The translations under genes and the position numbers were made by a program. The notes beneath the pieces were generated by a model, which saw only the letters and a program-made list of their open reading frames with translations, had not been told where the DNA came from and ran no database searches. DNA of 64,000 bases from Clostridiales bacterium. GTDB lineage: Bacteria > Bacillota > Clostridia > Saccharofermentanales > Saccharofermentanaceae. The stretch lies in assembly GCA_017527865.1 (NCBI GenBank), contig JAFXPN010000004.1, positions 1 to 64,000 on the forward strand, given 5' to 3'. Below, one piece after another: positions 45,617 through 54,312 of the stretch (position 1 is the stretch's first letter; each line of letters starts with the position of its first letter).

Positions 45617-45646
45617 ATGCCGGGTTAATCGCCCGGCATCTTTTTT
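45617..45646 (+). terminator. Intrinsic terminator
   Basis: ATGCCGGG (45617-45624) pairs with CCCGGCAT (45632-45639), then CTTTTTT. Confidence 0.88.
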
Positions 45647-45658
45647 CATGAAACGGGG

Positions 45659-45687
45659 TTGACAAAGCGTGTTTGGCGGAATAGTAT
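45659..45687 (+). promoter_or_regulatory. Sigma-A promoter of the flavoprotein/TetR operon
   Basis: TTGACA (45659-45664) and TAGTAT (45682-45687) with a 17-base spacer. Confidence 0.85.
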
Positions 45688-45712
45688 AAACATGTTTACA
45701 TAAACGCGTTTA
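45687..45712. promoter_or_regulatory. Twin palindromic operators, likely TetR sites
   Basis: TAAACATGTTTA (45687-45698) and TAAACGCGTTTA (45701-45712) are two perfect 12-bp palindromes, 14 bases centre to centre, from the -10 into the early transcript. The TetR gene at the operon's end (46875) is the natural ligand. Confidence 0.75.
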
Positions 45713-45737
45713 CATAAAATTGCAAAGGGGAATTATC

Positions 45738-46244
45738 ATGGTCCTGATAGTCAATACAACACTAGACACAGGGATAACACACGTGCTTCAAGATCTAATC
45801 AGCGATAAGGGGATAGAAGCAGACATCGTTGAGGCAGGCGGCATGAAGATAAGCCACTGCATCGGCTGCAATTACTGCTGGCTCAAGACTCCGGGCGTAT
45901 GTTCGATCAAGGATGACTACGAGGAGATATTAAAGAAGATCATCAAGGCCGATCAGCTCTGGGTGATCTCGGATACGGCTCTCGGATTCATAGATCACAA
46001 GGGTAAGAATATCTTCGACAGGATCCTTCCGATCGCGACTATGTATCTGAAGTTCATGGGAGACCAGATGAGGCATGTGCCCCGTTATGGCAAGCGGACT
46101 GATATCGGCCTCATCGTAACAGGCGATGCTGACATGGACTACCTTAAGAAATGGACCGTAAGGTGTGCGCTTAATTTCGAGAGTGAGTCGCTTGGCGCTT
46201 ACGGCGCAGATGAGATAAAGGAGGCGGCAGCATGCATGTGTTAA
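45738..46244 (+). CDS. Flavodoxin-fold NAD(P)H-dependent oxidoreductase
   Basis: 168 residues. The start MVLIVNTTLDTGITHVLQDL matches the FMN-binding loop region, and CIGCNYCWLKTPGVCSIKDDYEEI with three Cys is typical for iron-sulfur-flavoprotein-like NADPH-dependent FMN reductases. AAAGGGG before ATG 45738 decides the start over 45720. First gene of a three-gene operon with a second flavoprotein and a TetR regulator. Probably reduces quinones, nitro compounds or dyes. Confidence 0.85.
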   Translation: MVLIVNTTLDTGITHVLQDLISDKGIEADIVEAGGMKISHCIGCNYCWLKTPGVCSIKDDYEEILKKIIKADQLWVISDTALGFIDHKGKNIFDRILPIATMYLKFMGDQMRHVPRYGKRTDIGLIVTGDADMDYLKKWTVRCALNFESESLGAYGADEIKEAAACMC

Positions 46245-46885
46245 TTATCAACGGAAGCCCGAGGGTAAAAAAGTTCAGCAACACGGACAAGATCCTGGCG
46301 AAGTTTACGGCAGGCTTAAGCTCCAAAGGGAACACATTCGAGCAGTATGAGGTCTCGGACAGAAAGCAGTGGGACACGATACGTGAGGCATGGGACAGAA
46401 ATGACAATATCCTGATCGCGATACCTCTTTATGTGGAGAACATTCCGGGCCTGCTGCTTGAGTTTCTGGCGACGGTCAAGCCGAAGGACGGCACGGCGAA
46501 GATCGCTTGTATACTGCAGGGCGGATTTGCCGAGGGCGCGCAGTTAAGGTGCGGCGAGGAATATCTTGGGATATTGAGCAGACACCTCGGATGCGAGTAT
46601 AAGGGAACGCTCGTGAAAGGCGACAATTTCAGCATCAGATTCTTCGAGGGAGATATGCAGGACAAGGTGACCGGACCTTATCAGCGGATGGGTGAGGTGT
46701 ACGGTGAAGAAGGGAGTTTCTACGGAGAAGAATGCAGAAAGTTTACAGGACCCGAAGTCTTTCCTGCGCATATCAGGGTTTTGTTAGGTATAATCTTTAA
46801 GACGGTCGGAAGGATCATGTTTAATAAGATCGCCAAAAGCTGGGGCTGTGATAAGCCGTTGAATTACAAACCATATGGGACGTAA
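46232..46885 (+). CDS. Flavodoxin-like NAD(P)H oxidoreductase
   Basis: 217 residues. MHVLIINGSPRVKKFSNTDKI is the FMN-phosphate loop (GSPR-x-x-S-NT) of the NADPH-dependent FMN reductase family, followed by IAIPLYVENIPGLLLEFL. It lacks the CxxC of its partner. Overlaps the upstream flavoprotein gene by 13 bases and the TetR gene by 11, so the three are coupled. Function is likely a reductase for toxic aromatic compounds sensed by the TetR. Confidence 0.85.
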   Translation: MHVLIINGSPRVKKFSNTDKILAKFTAGLSSKGNTFEQYEVSDRKQWDTIREAWDRNDNILIAIPLYVENIPGLLLEFLATVKPKDGTAKIACILQGGFAEGAQLRCGEEYLGILSRHLGCEYKGTLVKGDNFSIRFFEGDMQDKVTGPYQRMGEVYGEEGSFYGEECRKFTGPEVFPAHIRVLLGIIFKTVGRIMFNKIAKSWGCDKPLNYKPYGT

Positions 46886-47483
46886 AGCGAAGATAGACAA
46901 ACAGATGATACTGGAGGCGGCTTACGAACTGCTCGATGAGGGCGGTATCGAAGCCGTCGCCATTAAATCGATCGCAGCCAAGCTTAACTGTTCCACGCAG
47001 CCGGTCTCATGGCATTTCGGGAGCATGACGGAGCTTAAGAAGGAACTGTATTACTATGCTGCGGACAAGCTGTATGCAGAGCTGCCCGCGACAATGGCCG
47101 GAAAGCCCGCATTCGAGGCTTTCTTTATCTCGGGTGTGCATTATATCTCGGGCGCGTGTGATCATCCGAACGTCTTCCGCTTCATCAATGTTGATAATCC
47201 CGAGAAGACCATAGGCGAGAGCATTACGGGCAATTCGAGTATCTTCATGCAGCAGTTTGACAGGGAAGCGGTCAAGCTGATCGCGGCGGAGTATGAGATC
47301 CCCGAGGATGAGCTTAACAAGGCGGTAAGAGATGTTGTTATCTACACGCACGGTCTGGCCGTAATGATGATCTTCGATAACTTCAAAATGCCCAAGGAAG
47401 AAGCTTTAAGGATGGTGTATGAAGTGGGCGTAAAGATCATGGGCAGCATAGGGATCGAGCCGCCCGAGGAGCCGTTTATCTGA
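46875..47483 (+). CDS. TetR/AcrR-family regulator of the flavoprotein operon
   Basis: 202 residues. An N-terminal HTH (ILEAAYELLDEGGIEAVAIKSIAAKLNCSTQPVSWHFG, about 10-48) with a ligand-binding C-terminus. The gene overlaps the upstream reductase gene by 11 bases. It probably represses its own operon from the twin palindromes at 45687-45712. Confidence 0.9.
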   Translation: MGRKAKIDKQMILEAAYELLDEGGIEAVAIKSIAAKLNCSTQPVSWHFGSMTELKKELYYYAADKLYAELPATMAGKPAFEAFFISGVHYISGACDHPNVFRFINVDNPEKTIGESITGNSSIFMQQFDREAVKLIAAEYEIPEDELNKAVRDVVIYTHGLAVMMIFDNFKMPKEEALRMVYEVGVKIMGSIGIEPPEEPFI

Positions 47484-47492
47484 CAGCTGCGA

Positions 47493-48593
47493 TCAATGCT
47501 TCGCGGTGCCGCTTAAGACGCCATAGATCTTTTTTGTTATGAAAGCCGACAGCTTCTCGAATGTATGGCGGAAGCCCCAGGATATCAGGACCGTTAAGAC
47601 AAAGACTAGCGGAAGTCCTATGACATAAGCTTTGCGCAGACCGATCTGTGCTGCGGTCGTTATAAGCCACAGTGATCCTACAGAGCAGATGAGCGGCCAG
47701 TGGAAACTGTAGATGCCCCAGCTTATGTCCCCGAAGAACTTACAGATCTTGCCGCTGAAGAAACTGTTTAATGCCTTTACATTGGGGATAAGCAGGATCA
47801 GCACTGCAAATGAGAAAGCGGCTATGATCTTGACCGGCAGCACGCAGATTGCCAACGCTAATATGATAAGGGAAGCTGCGTACCAAGACTGACCGCGGAC
47901 GCCGTTCTCTTCACTGCGGCTTGCGAGCATTCCGATCAGGCCGGCGGCGATGATCGGGTAAGTAAAGCAGGTCGCCAATATGATGATTATCAGCAGCAGT
48001 TGCTCTGCCATGCCTTTCTTGGGCGACTTTATCTTTGAGAATACATAATTGATCAGGTATATGAGCACTGATGAGATAAACATCATCTTCAGCACCCAGT
48101 AAGGATGATTCATCGTGCACTTCTCGAACAGGAGCACATCGACAGGCGACATCAGCACATCTTTAACGGAATAATCCATGTCGTAGAACGCCTGCAGGAA
48201 CGGGCATTCGAAGAGCCCCGCCGTCGCGCCGTTGTGAAATCCCAAGGTCTTATAGATCACAAAGATGATCATGTACGAGAACAGTATCGGCAGACCGAGC
48301 CGCAGGAAACGGTTGATGATCTTCGCCAGCAGCACTCTTACGCTGCCTATCCTGCTCTTTGACACCAGGTACCCGCTCACCACAAAGAAGAGGTACAGCC
48401 AGTATCCTTCATCGATGAAGATTGAAAAAGGGGAACTGCTGACGGCATCCAATCCTCGAAAAGCCGGGTTAAACGACTGCGCGTACCTGTAGATCCCCAG
48501 ATAATGACCGATGAACACCAGCAGACATGCCAGGCCCTTAAGTCCGTTAAGGTGGTGGTATATATGCCGTTCCTGTATGCTGCCGGTGTTCAT
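47493..48593 (-). CDS. Membrane acyltransferase, Acyltransferase_3 family
   Basis: About 366 residues with ten or so transmembrane segments. LNGLKGLACLLVFIGHYLGIY carries the family's G-x-R/K...H motif; WGIYSFHWPLICSVG is the usual late motif with His. ATG 48593 is 12 bases after AAGGAA; an upstream ATG at 48638 overlaps the XRE gene. Third acyltransferase of this family in the window. Substrate likely an envelope sugar. Confidence 0.85.
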   Translation of the reverse strand: MNTGSIQERHIYHHLNGLKGLACLLVFIGHYLGIYRYAQSFNPAFRGLDAVSSSPFSIFIDEGYWLYLFFVVSGYLVSKSRIGSVRVLLAKIINRFLRLGLPILFSYMIIFVIYKTLGFHNGATAGLFECPFLQAFYDMDYSVKDVLMSPVDVLLFEKCTMNHPYWVLKMMFISSVLIYLINYVFSKIKSPKKGMAEQLLLIIIILATCFTYPIIAAGLIGMLASRSEENGVRGQSWYAASLIILALAICVLPVKIIAAFSFAVLILLIPNVKALNSFFSGKICKFFGDISWGIYSFHWPLICSVGSLWLITTAAQIGLRKAYVIGLPLVFVLTVLISWGFRHTFEKLSAFITKKIYGVLSGTAKH

Positions 48594-48609
48594 TCGATCT
48601 TTGGTTTCC

Positions 48610-48819
48610 TTAGTTTGCTTTATATTCCAGTATATCACCGGGCTGGCAGTCCAGCGCTTCGCAGATCGCTTCGAGAGTGGAGAAGCGGATCGCCGATATC
48701 TTTCCGTTCTTCATCTTGGACAGATTGACGTTCGAGACACCGACCTTCTCGGAGAGCTCGTTAAGCGATATCTTACGGTCTGCCATGACACGGTCCAATC
48801 TTAATATTATTTGTCCCAT
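48610..48819 (-). CDS. Small XRE regulator (YozG-like)
   Basis: 69 residues, almost all HTH: ISLNELSEKVGVSNVNLSKMKNGKISAIRFSTLEAICEALDCQPGDIL, matching the YozG-like Cro/C1 branch commonly encoded next to DUF2975 membrane proteins. GGAGG before ATG 48819. It lies 18 bases after the DUF2975-like gene and likely controls their shared promoter; the repeats ACGATAAA near 49518 and TTTATCGTTA near 49449 are candidate sites. Confidence 0.9.
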   Translation of the reverse strand: MGQIILRLDRVMADRKISLNELSEKVGVSNVNLSKMKNGKISAIRFSTLEAICEALDCQPGDILEYKAN

Positions 48820-48837
48820 GTTATTTACCTCCGCATT

Positions 48838-49431
48838 TCAGAGTGTCTCGTCCGACTGGATCTGGAGAGTCTTGCCGTAGTCGAGGATATTATATACGAC
48901 CCATGTTACAAGACCGCCGAGGATCCCGAATGCACCGCCTGCCGTCAGGAGCAGGAATGCGCTGACGATGATCATGACAACGGTAACTCTCTTCTTGACC
49001 TTGTCGGTGAACGGATTGTCTTCCTTTTCGATGATGTCGAAGGTGCCGCTTATGAGCTTCATGAGTACCGCGCAAACAGCTATGGCGGCTGATATGCCGA
49101 GGCAGTAGCTGCCGTAGACTGTTGTGTAAGGACGGTTTGTAAGCGCCTCCTGAATGGCGGGTACGTCGGATTCCCAGTCGCCCGGCTCGAAGCCTTCGAT
49201 GTCATACATCCTGGCAACGCCTATCTTTATGCTCTTTGAATCGATATTGCCCTCTTCGACCGACTGCGCGAGGGCAGGCTCCCATTCCTTCGACTTAGCC
49301 AGCATGGCGATTCCGCCGACTGCGCTTAAGACGCATCCGCAGATGCAGATGATGCACATTGCGAGTGCGATCTTCTTTCCGATGCGGCAGCTGTTCTTGA
49401 TCTTGGTTATCTTGTTTTCCTGTTCATTCAT
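48838..49431 (-). CDS. DUF2975-like membrane protein
   Basis: About 197 residues with four hydrophobic segments (about 22-45, 107-128, 148-168 and 170-185), in the order and with the KEDNPFTDKVKKRV stretch typical of DUF2975. These proteins pair with small XRE regulators, as here. AAGGGG eight bases before ATG 49431 sets the start. Function unknown, possibly a signal-sensing partner. Confidence 0.8.
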   Translation of the reverse strand: MNEQENKITKIKNSCRIGKKIALAMCIICICGCVLSAVGGIAMLAKSKEWEPALAQSVEEGNIDSKSIKIGVARMYDIEGFEPGDWESDVPAIQEALTNRPYTTVYGSYCLGISAAIAVCAVLMKLISGTFDIIEKEDNPFTDKVKKRVTVVMIIVSAFLLLTAGGAFGILGGLVTWVVYNILDYGKTLQIQSDETL

Positions 49432-49449
49432 TTTTATCACCCCTTGTGT

Positions 49450-49533
49450 TTATCGTTAGTGTTCTTCGAAGATGTCTGTACTATACAACATGGATTAATC
49501 GCTGTCAATAACTTTTTAACGATAAACGATAAA
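49450..49533. promoter_or_regulatory. Promoter and candidate XRE operators of the DUF2975-XRE operon
   Basis: On the minus strand, TTGACA (49508-49503) and TATAGT (49485-49480) are 17 bases apart. AACGATAAACGATAAA (49518-49533) and TTTATCGTTA (49449-49458) flank it, three copies of ATCGTT/AACGAT. Confidence 0.7.
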
Positions 49534-49549
49534 TAATTTACGGAGCGTA

Positions 49550-50650
49550 TTAAGATTGAACAAGATCTGCGCTGCAGGCAGGGCAGTTCTTCAATTGACC
49601 TTGAGAAGGAAGCTTTGTTCCGCAGAAAGGACAGGTTGCCTGACGCGGGGTGGTCTGTGCAGCGGCGGTTTGCGTTCCGACTGCAGTGCCGGCAACACCC
49701 GCGACCGTTGCAATGCCCGCGACACCTGTCACGGCTCCGGCCGGGTTGGCGGCCGCGGTATTCATCGCTTTTACAAATCCGAGAACGGCCATTGCCTTGA
49801 GAGCTGCAGGGTCTTTGGCAAATATCTTCGCGGAATCGAACTGTTCGACCCGCGCTCTGGAAGCCTCGTCGAGAGTCAGGTCGGTCAGCGCGATCGACTC
49901 GACGACCATGCCGCGCTGTTCGCGCCACAGCTTTGATACTATAAAGTTAACGGCATCTTTCAGTTTGCTCTTGTTTGAGACCAGCTGAGGGAAGGGGATC
50001 TTGTCGCGGACGGCGCAGAGATTGAGCGCTTCCTGCATATGATCGCGAACTTCCATGATCGGTATGCCCGGGTTCGACGGTGTTCCCATGTACTCATATA
50101 CGGTCGTGTCCTTGCCGGTCCTGCGGAAGAATGTGACCGGATCGACGATACGGAACGAGAACATTATCCTGAACTTCAGGTACAGATTTCCGTACACGGG
50201 ATCGGGGTATGGAACGTTAAGGAATCCGTCACAGGTCTGGTTCATTATCTCAAGTCCGTTGACGTAGTAGATCCTCTGCATCTTCGCGACTTCGCCCGCA
50301 AATTTGAAGCGATCGAATACGTCGTTCATGATGTTCTTGAAACTGCCTGAGAAAACGGATCCGGAGGATGAGTTGTCCCAGGTGTACATGCCTGGCGTGG
50401 TAACGCTGTCAACGATCCTGCCGTCATCGACCATAAGAGCGTATGTGCCTTCCGGGACCAGTATCTTAGATCCCGCGGAGATTACCTCGCTGTTGCCCTG
50501 GTTGCGGCCGCCGTTGTTCTGGCGGTATGCACGTTTAACGAGTATGAGCTGACCCAGGGAGTCCGATCTGAAAGTCTCAAGATACTGGTCCTGGATCTCG
50601 GAAGATATCGAATCCGACAGAGAACCCGCAATGTTGCTTATGAATCCCAT
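49550..50650 (-). CDS. SPFH-domain protein with C-terminal zinc ribbon (YdjI-like)
   Basis: 366 residues. An SPFH/virion-core-like domain (about 30-270: VPEGTYALMVDDGRIVDSVTTPGMYTW, MFSFRIVDP, WREQRGMVVESIALTDLTLDE), an Ala/Gly/Thr-rich linker (about 290-335), then a zinc ribbon CPFCGTKL ... CPACSADL at the end. Resembles YdjI-type proteins that form membrane-associated scaffolds and are often linked to envelope stress. Sixteen bases before it lies the pseudopilin gene, in the same direction. Confidence 0.88.
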   Translation of the reverse strand: MGFISNIAGSLSDSISSEIQDQYLETFRSDSLGQLILVKRAYRQNNGGRNQGNSEVISAGSKILVPEGTYALMVDDGRIVDSVTTPGMYTWDNSSSGSVFSGSFKNIMNDVFDRFKFAGEVAKMQRIYYVNGLEIMNQTCDGFLNVPYPDPVYGNLYLKFRIMFSFRIVDPVTFFRRTGKDTTVYEYMGTPSNPGIPIMEVRDHMQEALNLCAVRDKIPFPQLVSNKSKLKDAVNFIVSKLWREQRGMVVESIALTDLTLDEASRARVEQFDSAKIFAKDPAALKAMAVLGFVKAMNTAAANPAGAVTGVAGIATVAGVAGTAVGTQTAAAQTTPRQATCPFCGTKLPSQGQLKNCPACSADLVQS

Positions 50651-50665
50651 GAACCGCGCGGATCC

Positions 50666-51382
50666 TCAGCCATCGAAGTGAGGCTCGCTGTGTCCTCTTA
50701 ATGATCCGCTGCCGTTGGTCCAGAAGTTATCTGCGATGTTTGTCCTGTTGCTTACCACATAAAGCTGAAGAGGGATATCCGCTCCGTTAAGGACAATGGT
50801 ATTTCTTATTCCGTGACGTGTTGTCATGACCTTGCTGTCATCACGTGGATATGTATATATCCATTCACCGTTGACATAGAATACCGCCGGTGCCTTGGGG
50901 TTATCGACATAAGCGAGGTAATAGACCGTGTATCTTTCAGGACGCCCTTCCGGATAATACGTGGGATTGCCGACGCCGAAGACCAGAAGGTACGGCTCGT
51001 GGCCCGCATCGCCTCTGCCGAGGCCCATGAGGTTCAGTATCCTCTCGCCCCAGCCTTGAGCTTCGGCATTGTTATTTGCTCCGCGCCCTGTGTCCCACCG
51101 GACATCTCCGCCTGAGCCTCCTCCGCCTGTCTGTCCGGGAATGTTGGGTACCCCGGACTGCGCGCCGGGGCCTATCCCGTAAAGCTCGACCATGACTGAC
51201 TGCACAGCCGTACGGAAGGAATCAGCTTTCTGGAGATACTTGCCTTTTCTGGATCTTCTGATATAGCCGGTCAGGGCAGGGACGAGCATGGCAACGATGA
51301 TTGCCAGTATAAACAGAACAACTACGATCTCGATGAGCGTGAATGCGCGCTTCTGTTTTTGTGTTTTTTTGAACCTCTTCAT
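50666..51382 (-). CDS. Prepilin-type pseudopilin
   Basis: 238 residues. Basic start, then the type IV prepilin site RA-FTLIEIVVVLFILAIIVAML: Phe14 after Ala13 and Glu18 as the fifth mature residue, with the long hydrophobic helix behind. A globular domain follows with a Gly-rich loop near 90. Processed by a prepilin peptidase and placed in a pilus-like fibre. No pilus assembly genes are in the window. The Ala at -1 replaces the usual Gly. Lies just upstream of the SPFH gene. Confidence 0.85.
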   Translation of the reverse strand: MKRFKKTQKQKRAFTLIEIVVVLFILAIIVAMLVPALTGYIRRSRKGKYLQKADSFRTAVQSVMVELYGIGPGAQSGVPNIPGQTGGGGSGGDVRWDTGRGANNNAEAQGWGERILNLMGLGRGDAGHEPYLLVFGVGNPTYYPEGRPERYTVYYLAYVDNPKAPAVFYVNGEWIYTYPRDDSKVMTTRHGIRNTIVLNGADIPLQLYVVSNRTNIADNFWTNGSGSLRGHSEPHFDG

Positions 51383-51453
51383 AATACCGTCCCGGATAAT
51401 AATACTTTATTTTTAAATTGTCATATAAATTTTACCACCGAGACACGAGTACT

Positions 51454-52179
51454 TCAATCGTTCCGCTTCCACGGCCTTTTTGACCCGATCCAGCCGTTGG
51501 CGTTCCAGTATTTAAAATCCGTATATTCAGGATCATCTTTGCCGAGTCCGGTCTGGAGCATCCTTACCGCATAGAACTTGAATTTTGTTGTAAGAGACGT
51601 ACGTGCGGGCTTGGTAAGATCGGTTCTCTTAATTTTGGCAGCAGTCTTTCGGAGCTTTGCTGCAAACTGATCTTTCCTCTTCGCAGGTATCTTATCCCAG
51701 TCGATCTCGCTCATGAGCTTAAAACTGCAGACGCTGATGTTGCTGACGCCCCACCATGAAAGGCTGTCTTTTATATCCTTCGCCGTGGAAGTTCCGCCTG
51801 CGCCGAGGCACTGTGTGATGATGACCGCGCGCTTGCCGAACATCTCAGCGGCGGGGCGGTGCGGCATCCATCTGTATCCGAAGTGATCGAGCATCGCCTT
51901 CATCGCGCCTGTCGTGTGGAACACATAAGCAGGGGAGGTGAAGACCAGCAGATCCGCTTCGAGCATCGCCTTTTCGATCTTCTGTACGTATTGCGCATCC
52001 TTGCACTTATCCTGGCTGCCCCTGAAACAGACCGTGCAGCCTGCGCAGAAGTTCGGACAGTCCCTCGGAAGATAGAACTCCGTGATCTCGGCTCCGCTTC
52101 TTAACTCATCCAGGAATATCTCCTTGAGCCTGTATGTGACGCCGTGCTTTTCTGTTCCGTTGATAACCGTGATCTTCAT
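51454..52179 (-). CDS. Flavodoxin-fold NAD(P)H oxidoreductase
   Basis: 241 residues. MKITVINGTEKHGVTYRLKEIF forms the FMN loop, and CPNFCAGCTVCFRGSQDKC the Cys-rich motif of iron-sulfur-flavoprotein-like reductases; LLVFTSPAYVFHTTGAMKAMLDHFGYRWMPHRP is the usual FMN/quinone stretch. Likely a quinone or nitro reductase. Monocistronic; its promoter (52278-52250) carries two palindromes of GCTAA/TTAGC half-sites, so it should be tightly controlled. Confidence 0.88.
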   Translation of the reverse strand: MKITVINGTEKHGVTYRLKEIFLDELRSGAEITEFYLPRDCPNFCAGCTVCFRGSQDKCKDAQYVQKIEKAMLEADLLVFTSPAYVFHTTGAMKAMLDHFGYRWMPHRPAAEMFGKRAVIITQCLGAGGTSTAKDIKDSLSWWGVSNISVCSFKLMSEIDWDKIPAKRKDQFAAKLRKTAAKIKRTDLTKPARTSLTTKFKFYAVRMLQTGLGKDDPEYTDFKYWNANGWIGSKRPWKRND

Positions 52180-52229
52180 GCTATAGTTCTCCCGTATGTT
52201 TTGTATCCATAAGCCCTTCTTTTCGATGA

Positions 52230-52278
52230 GGCTAATCTCGATTAGCCAAATTGTAAGCTAACTTGAATTAGCCGTCAA
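52230..52278 (-). promoter_or_regulatory. Promoter with two GCTAA-N-TTAGC palindromes
   Basis: Minus-strand TTGACG (52278-52273) and TACAAT (52255-52250) are 17 bases apart. One palindrome (52257-52272) fills the spacer; the second, GGCTAATCTCGATTAGCC (52230-52247), is perfect and lies at the transcript start. Confidence 0.75.
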
Positions 52279-52314
52279 GTGGTTTTTTGTGTAAGGCGGT
52301 GATATAATCAAAAC

Positions 52315-53934
52315 ATGAAGCATTTATCAAAATTATTTATATCATTGATCACAACTGCGCTGATCCTGCCTTATGCGGGCGGCCTGCCTGTTCAGGCGGA
52401 CAGCGGGATCCCCATTAACAGCGCGACCTTTCCCGATGCGGCGTTCAGAGCTGTCATCTCAGGCAGCGACTATGACCGCGACGGCAACGGCTATCTGAGC
52501 AGCACCGAGATCGGACTGACGCTCAATATATATTGTCAGGGAAGAGGCATCCGCTCTTTGCAGGGAATACAGTATTTTACCGATCTGCAGGGACTGTGGT
52601 GCGCGGATAATTCCATATCATCCGTTGACCTTTCCGGCAATCCCGATCTTCGCGGATTATGGTGTTCCGGCAATGACTTTACTTCACTTGATCTTAGCTG
52701 CAATCCCGAACTTGTGTGGGTGTATTGCTTTGACTGTAATCTGACTTCACTTAACGTTTCCGGCAACCCTCATCTCGCTTTCATCGAATGCAATACAAAT
52801 CCTCTGGCTTCGCTGGACGTTTCCCATAACCCCGAGCTTGAACATCTTATGTGCGGTTCCTGTGAGCTTACATCGCTCGATCTGTCGAACAATCCTAAGC
52901 TCGCGCATCTCGATGCTTTCAGGAATCATCTGACTTCACTTGACGTATCGCATAATCCGCTGCTGAAGAGACTTGATATCTGGGACAATCAGGGGCTTGG
53001 AAGCATCGACCTTTCCGGTAATCCGGGACTTCAGTACTATAACTGCGCGAACAACGGCGCGGTGTCTGTCGACGTAACTCACAACCCCGCGCTTCAGAAG
53101 CTTATCTGCAGCTATAACAGCATCACATCACTCGATCTGTCGGGTAATCCTCAGCTGGTCTATCTTGACTGCGCATGCAATCAGATAGCTTCCCTCAATC
53201 TGTCGAACAATCCGAGGCTGTTCTTCCTGCAGGCGTTTACCAATCCTTTCACAACGCTTGATATCAGCAATAACAGCCGCCTGGTAAGAACATACAACGC
53301 AGGCTTATGTCAGTCTGAATATGCCGTATGTCAGGGCCATTCATGGACTCTCGATTACGGTGAGGATCTGATGTATTTCCTCTGCTTCGATGATGCGGTT
53401 GCTTTGAATACCGCTGCAGCAGGCGCCGTTAGTACAGCTGACGATTATGTGATCACGAATGATGCGCTGCCGGCGGATGCCGATTGCGTAACGAGAGGTG
53501 AAGCGGTTCAGGCTCTTTACGAACTGGCAGGCTCTCCTGCAGTCGATGCCTCATCAACGGGTTATGCTGATGTTGCGCCGGGTTCGCCTTATGCAGCCGC
53601 TGTTGTTTGGGCGCGCGATAACGGGATCTCTTATGGATATCCCGATATCTCGTCAGACACGTTCTGTCCGGGTACTTTGGTCAACAGACAGGATATGGCA
53701 TTCATGCTCTACAGGTTCTCCGTATGCATGGATTGGTACAGCGCATTCGACTACGGCAGGACCGATGACTTCGGTGATTATTATGAAATAGACTATTATG
53801 CATGGGGTCCCGTTACATGGGCGATCCAGTGGGAGATCATGAGTCCCAGAGGACCGGGACTTCTCTATCCTCACGGCCGCGTATCCCGCACGGAACTTGC
53901 TTCCATGATCAATAACACGGTCGCAATGAACTGA
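52315..53934 (+). CDS. Secreted leucine-rich-repeat protein with SLH domains
   Basis: 539 residues. Signal peptide (about 1-29), a short EF-hand-like DYDRDGNGYLSSTE, about eleven leucine-rich repeats of ~21 residues (about 75-330: LTSLDVSHNPELEHL type), then a low-complexity hinge and S-layer-homology domains (about 385-539: TRGEAVQALYELAG, YADVAPGSPYAAAVVWARDNGISYGYP, RQDMAFMLYRFS, SRTELASMI). It should sit on the cell wall through SLH and bind a partner through the repeats, perhaps a host or plant surface. TATAAT ends six bases before the ATG (leaderless). Confidence 0.9.
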   Translation: MKHLSKLFISLITTALILPYAGGLPVQADSGIPINSATFPDAAFRAVISGSDYDRDGNGYLSSTEIGLTLNIYCQGRGIRSLQGIQYFTDLQGLWCADNSISSVDLSGNPDLRGLWCSGNDFTSLDLSCNPELVWVYCFDCNLTSLNVSGNPHLAFIECNTNPLASLDVSHNPELEHLMCGSCELTSLDLSNNPKLAHLDAFRNHLTSLDVSHNPLLKRLDIWDNQGLGSIDLSGNPGLQYYNCANNGAVSVDVTHNPALQKLICSYNSITSLDLSGNPQLVYLDCACNQIASLNLSNNPRLFFLQAFTNPFTTLDISNNSRLVRTYNAGLCQSEYAVCQGHSWTLDYGEDLMYFLCFDDAVALNTAAAGAVSTADDYVITNDALPADADCVTRGEAVQALYELAGSPAVDASSTGYADVAPGSPYAAAVVWARDNGISYGYPDISSDTFCPGTLVNRQDMAFMLYRFSVCMDWYSAFDYGRTDDFGDYYEIDYYAWGPVTWAIQWEIMSPRGPGLLYPHGRVSRTELASMINNTVAMN

Positions 53935-53940
53935 TCATTT

Positions 53941-54216
53941 ATGAGCAGCGACAGAACAATTCCGGAACCCGGCACGATAGTGCAGCACTTCAAAAGAGAG
54001 ATCGATCACGAAGGCAATAACTACCTTTATGAGATCATCGGAGTCGCTCATCATTCTGAGACGAATGAAGATCTTATGGTGTATAAGGCTCTGTACGGTG
54101 AAGGGAAGATGTGTGCGCGCCCTCTTGATATGTTCATGAGCGAGGTCGATCACGTTAAGTATCCCGATATCAGGCAGCAGTACAGATTTGTGGAATATCG
54201 CAAAGAGCAGCCGTAA
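53941..54216 (+). CDS. DUF1653-family protein
   Basis: 91 residues: [58 protein letters not shown] is the complete DUF1653 pattern (VQHFK, YEV-x-A-x-H-T-E-T-x-E-x-LVVYQALYG). The function of this small cytoplasmic family is unknown. It starts six bases after the LRR gene, so it may be co-transcribed, and has no ribosome site of its own beyond AACTGATC. Confidence 0.9.
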   Translation: MSSDRTIPEPGTIVQHFKREIDHEGNNYLYEIIGVAHHSETNEDLMVYKALYGEGKMCARPLDMFMSEVDHVKYPDIRQQYRFVEYRKEQP

Positions 54217-54312
54217 GGCCGTCTTTGACGGAAACCGACCATTTATTGGGACTCATCCTTTCTCTGATTGTTTTATAATCATATCAACACTCAAAGATAA
54301 GGAGGATCGCAT

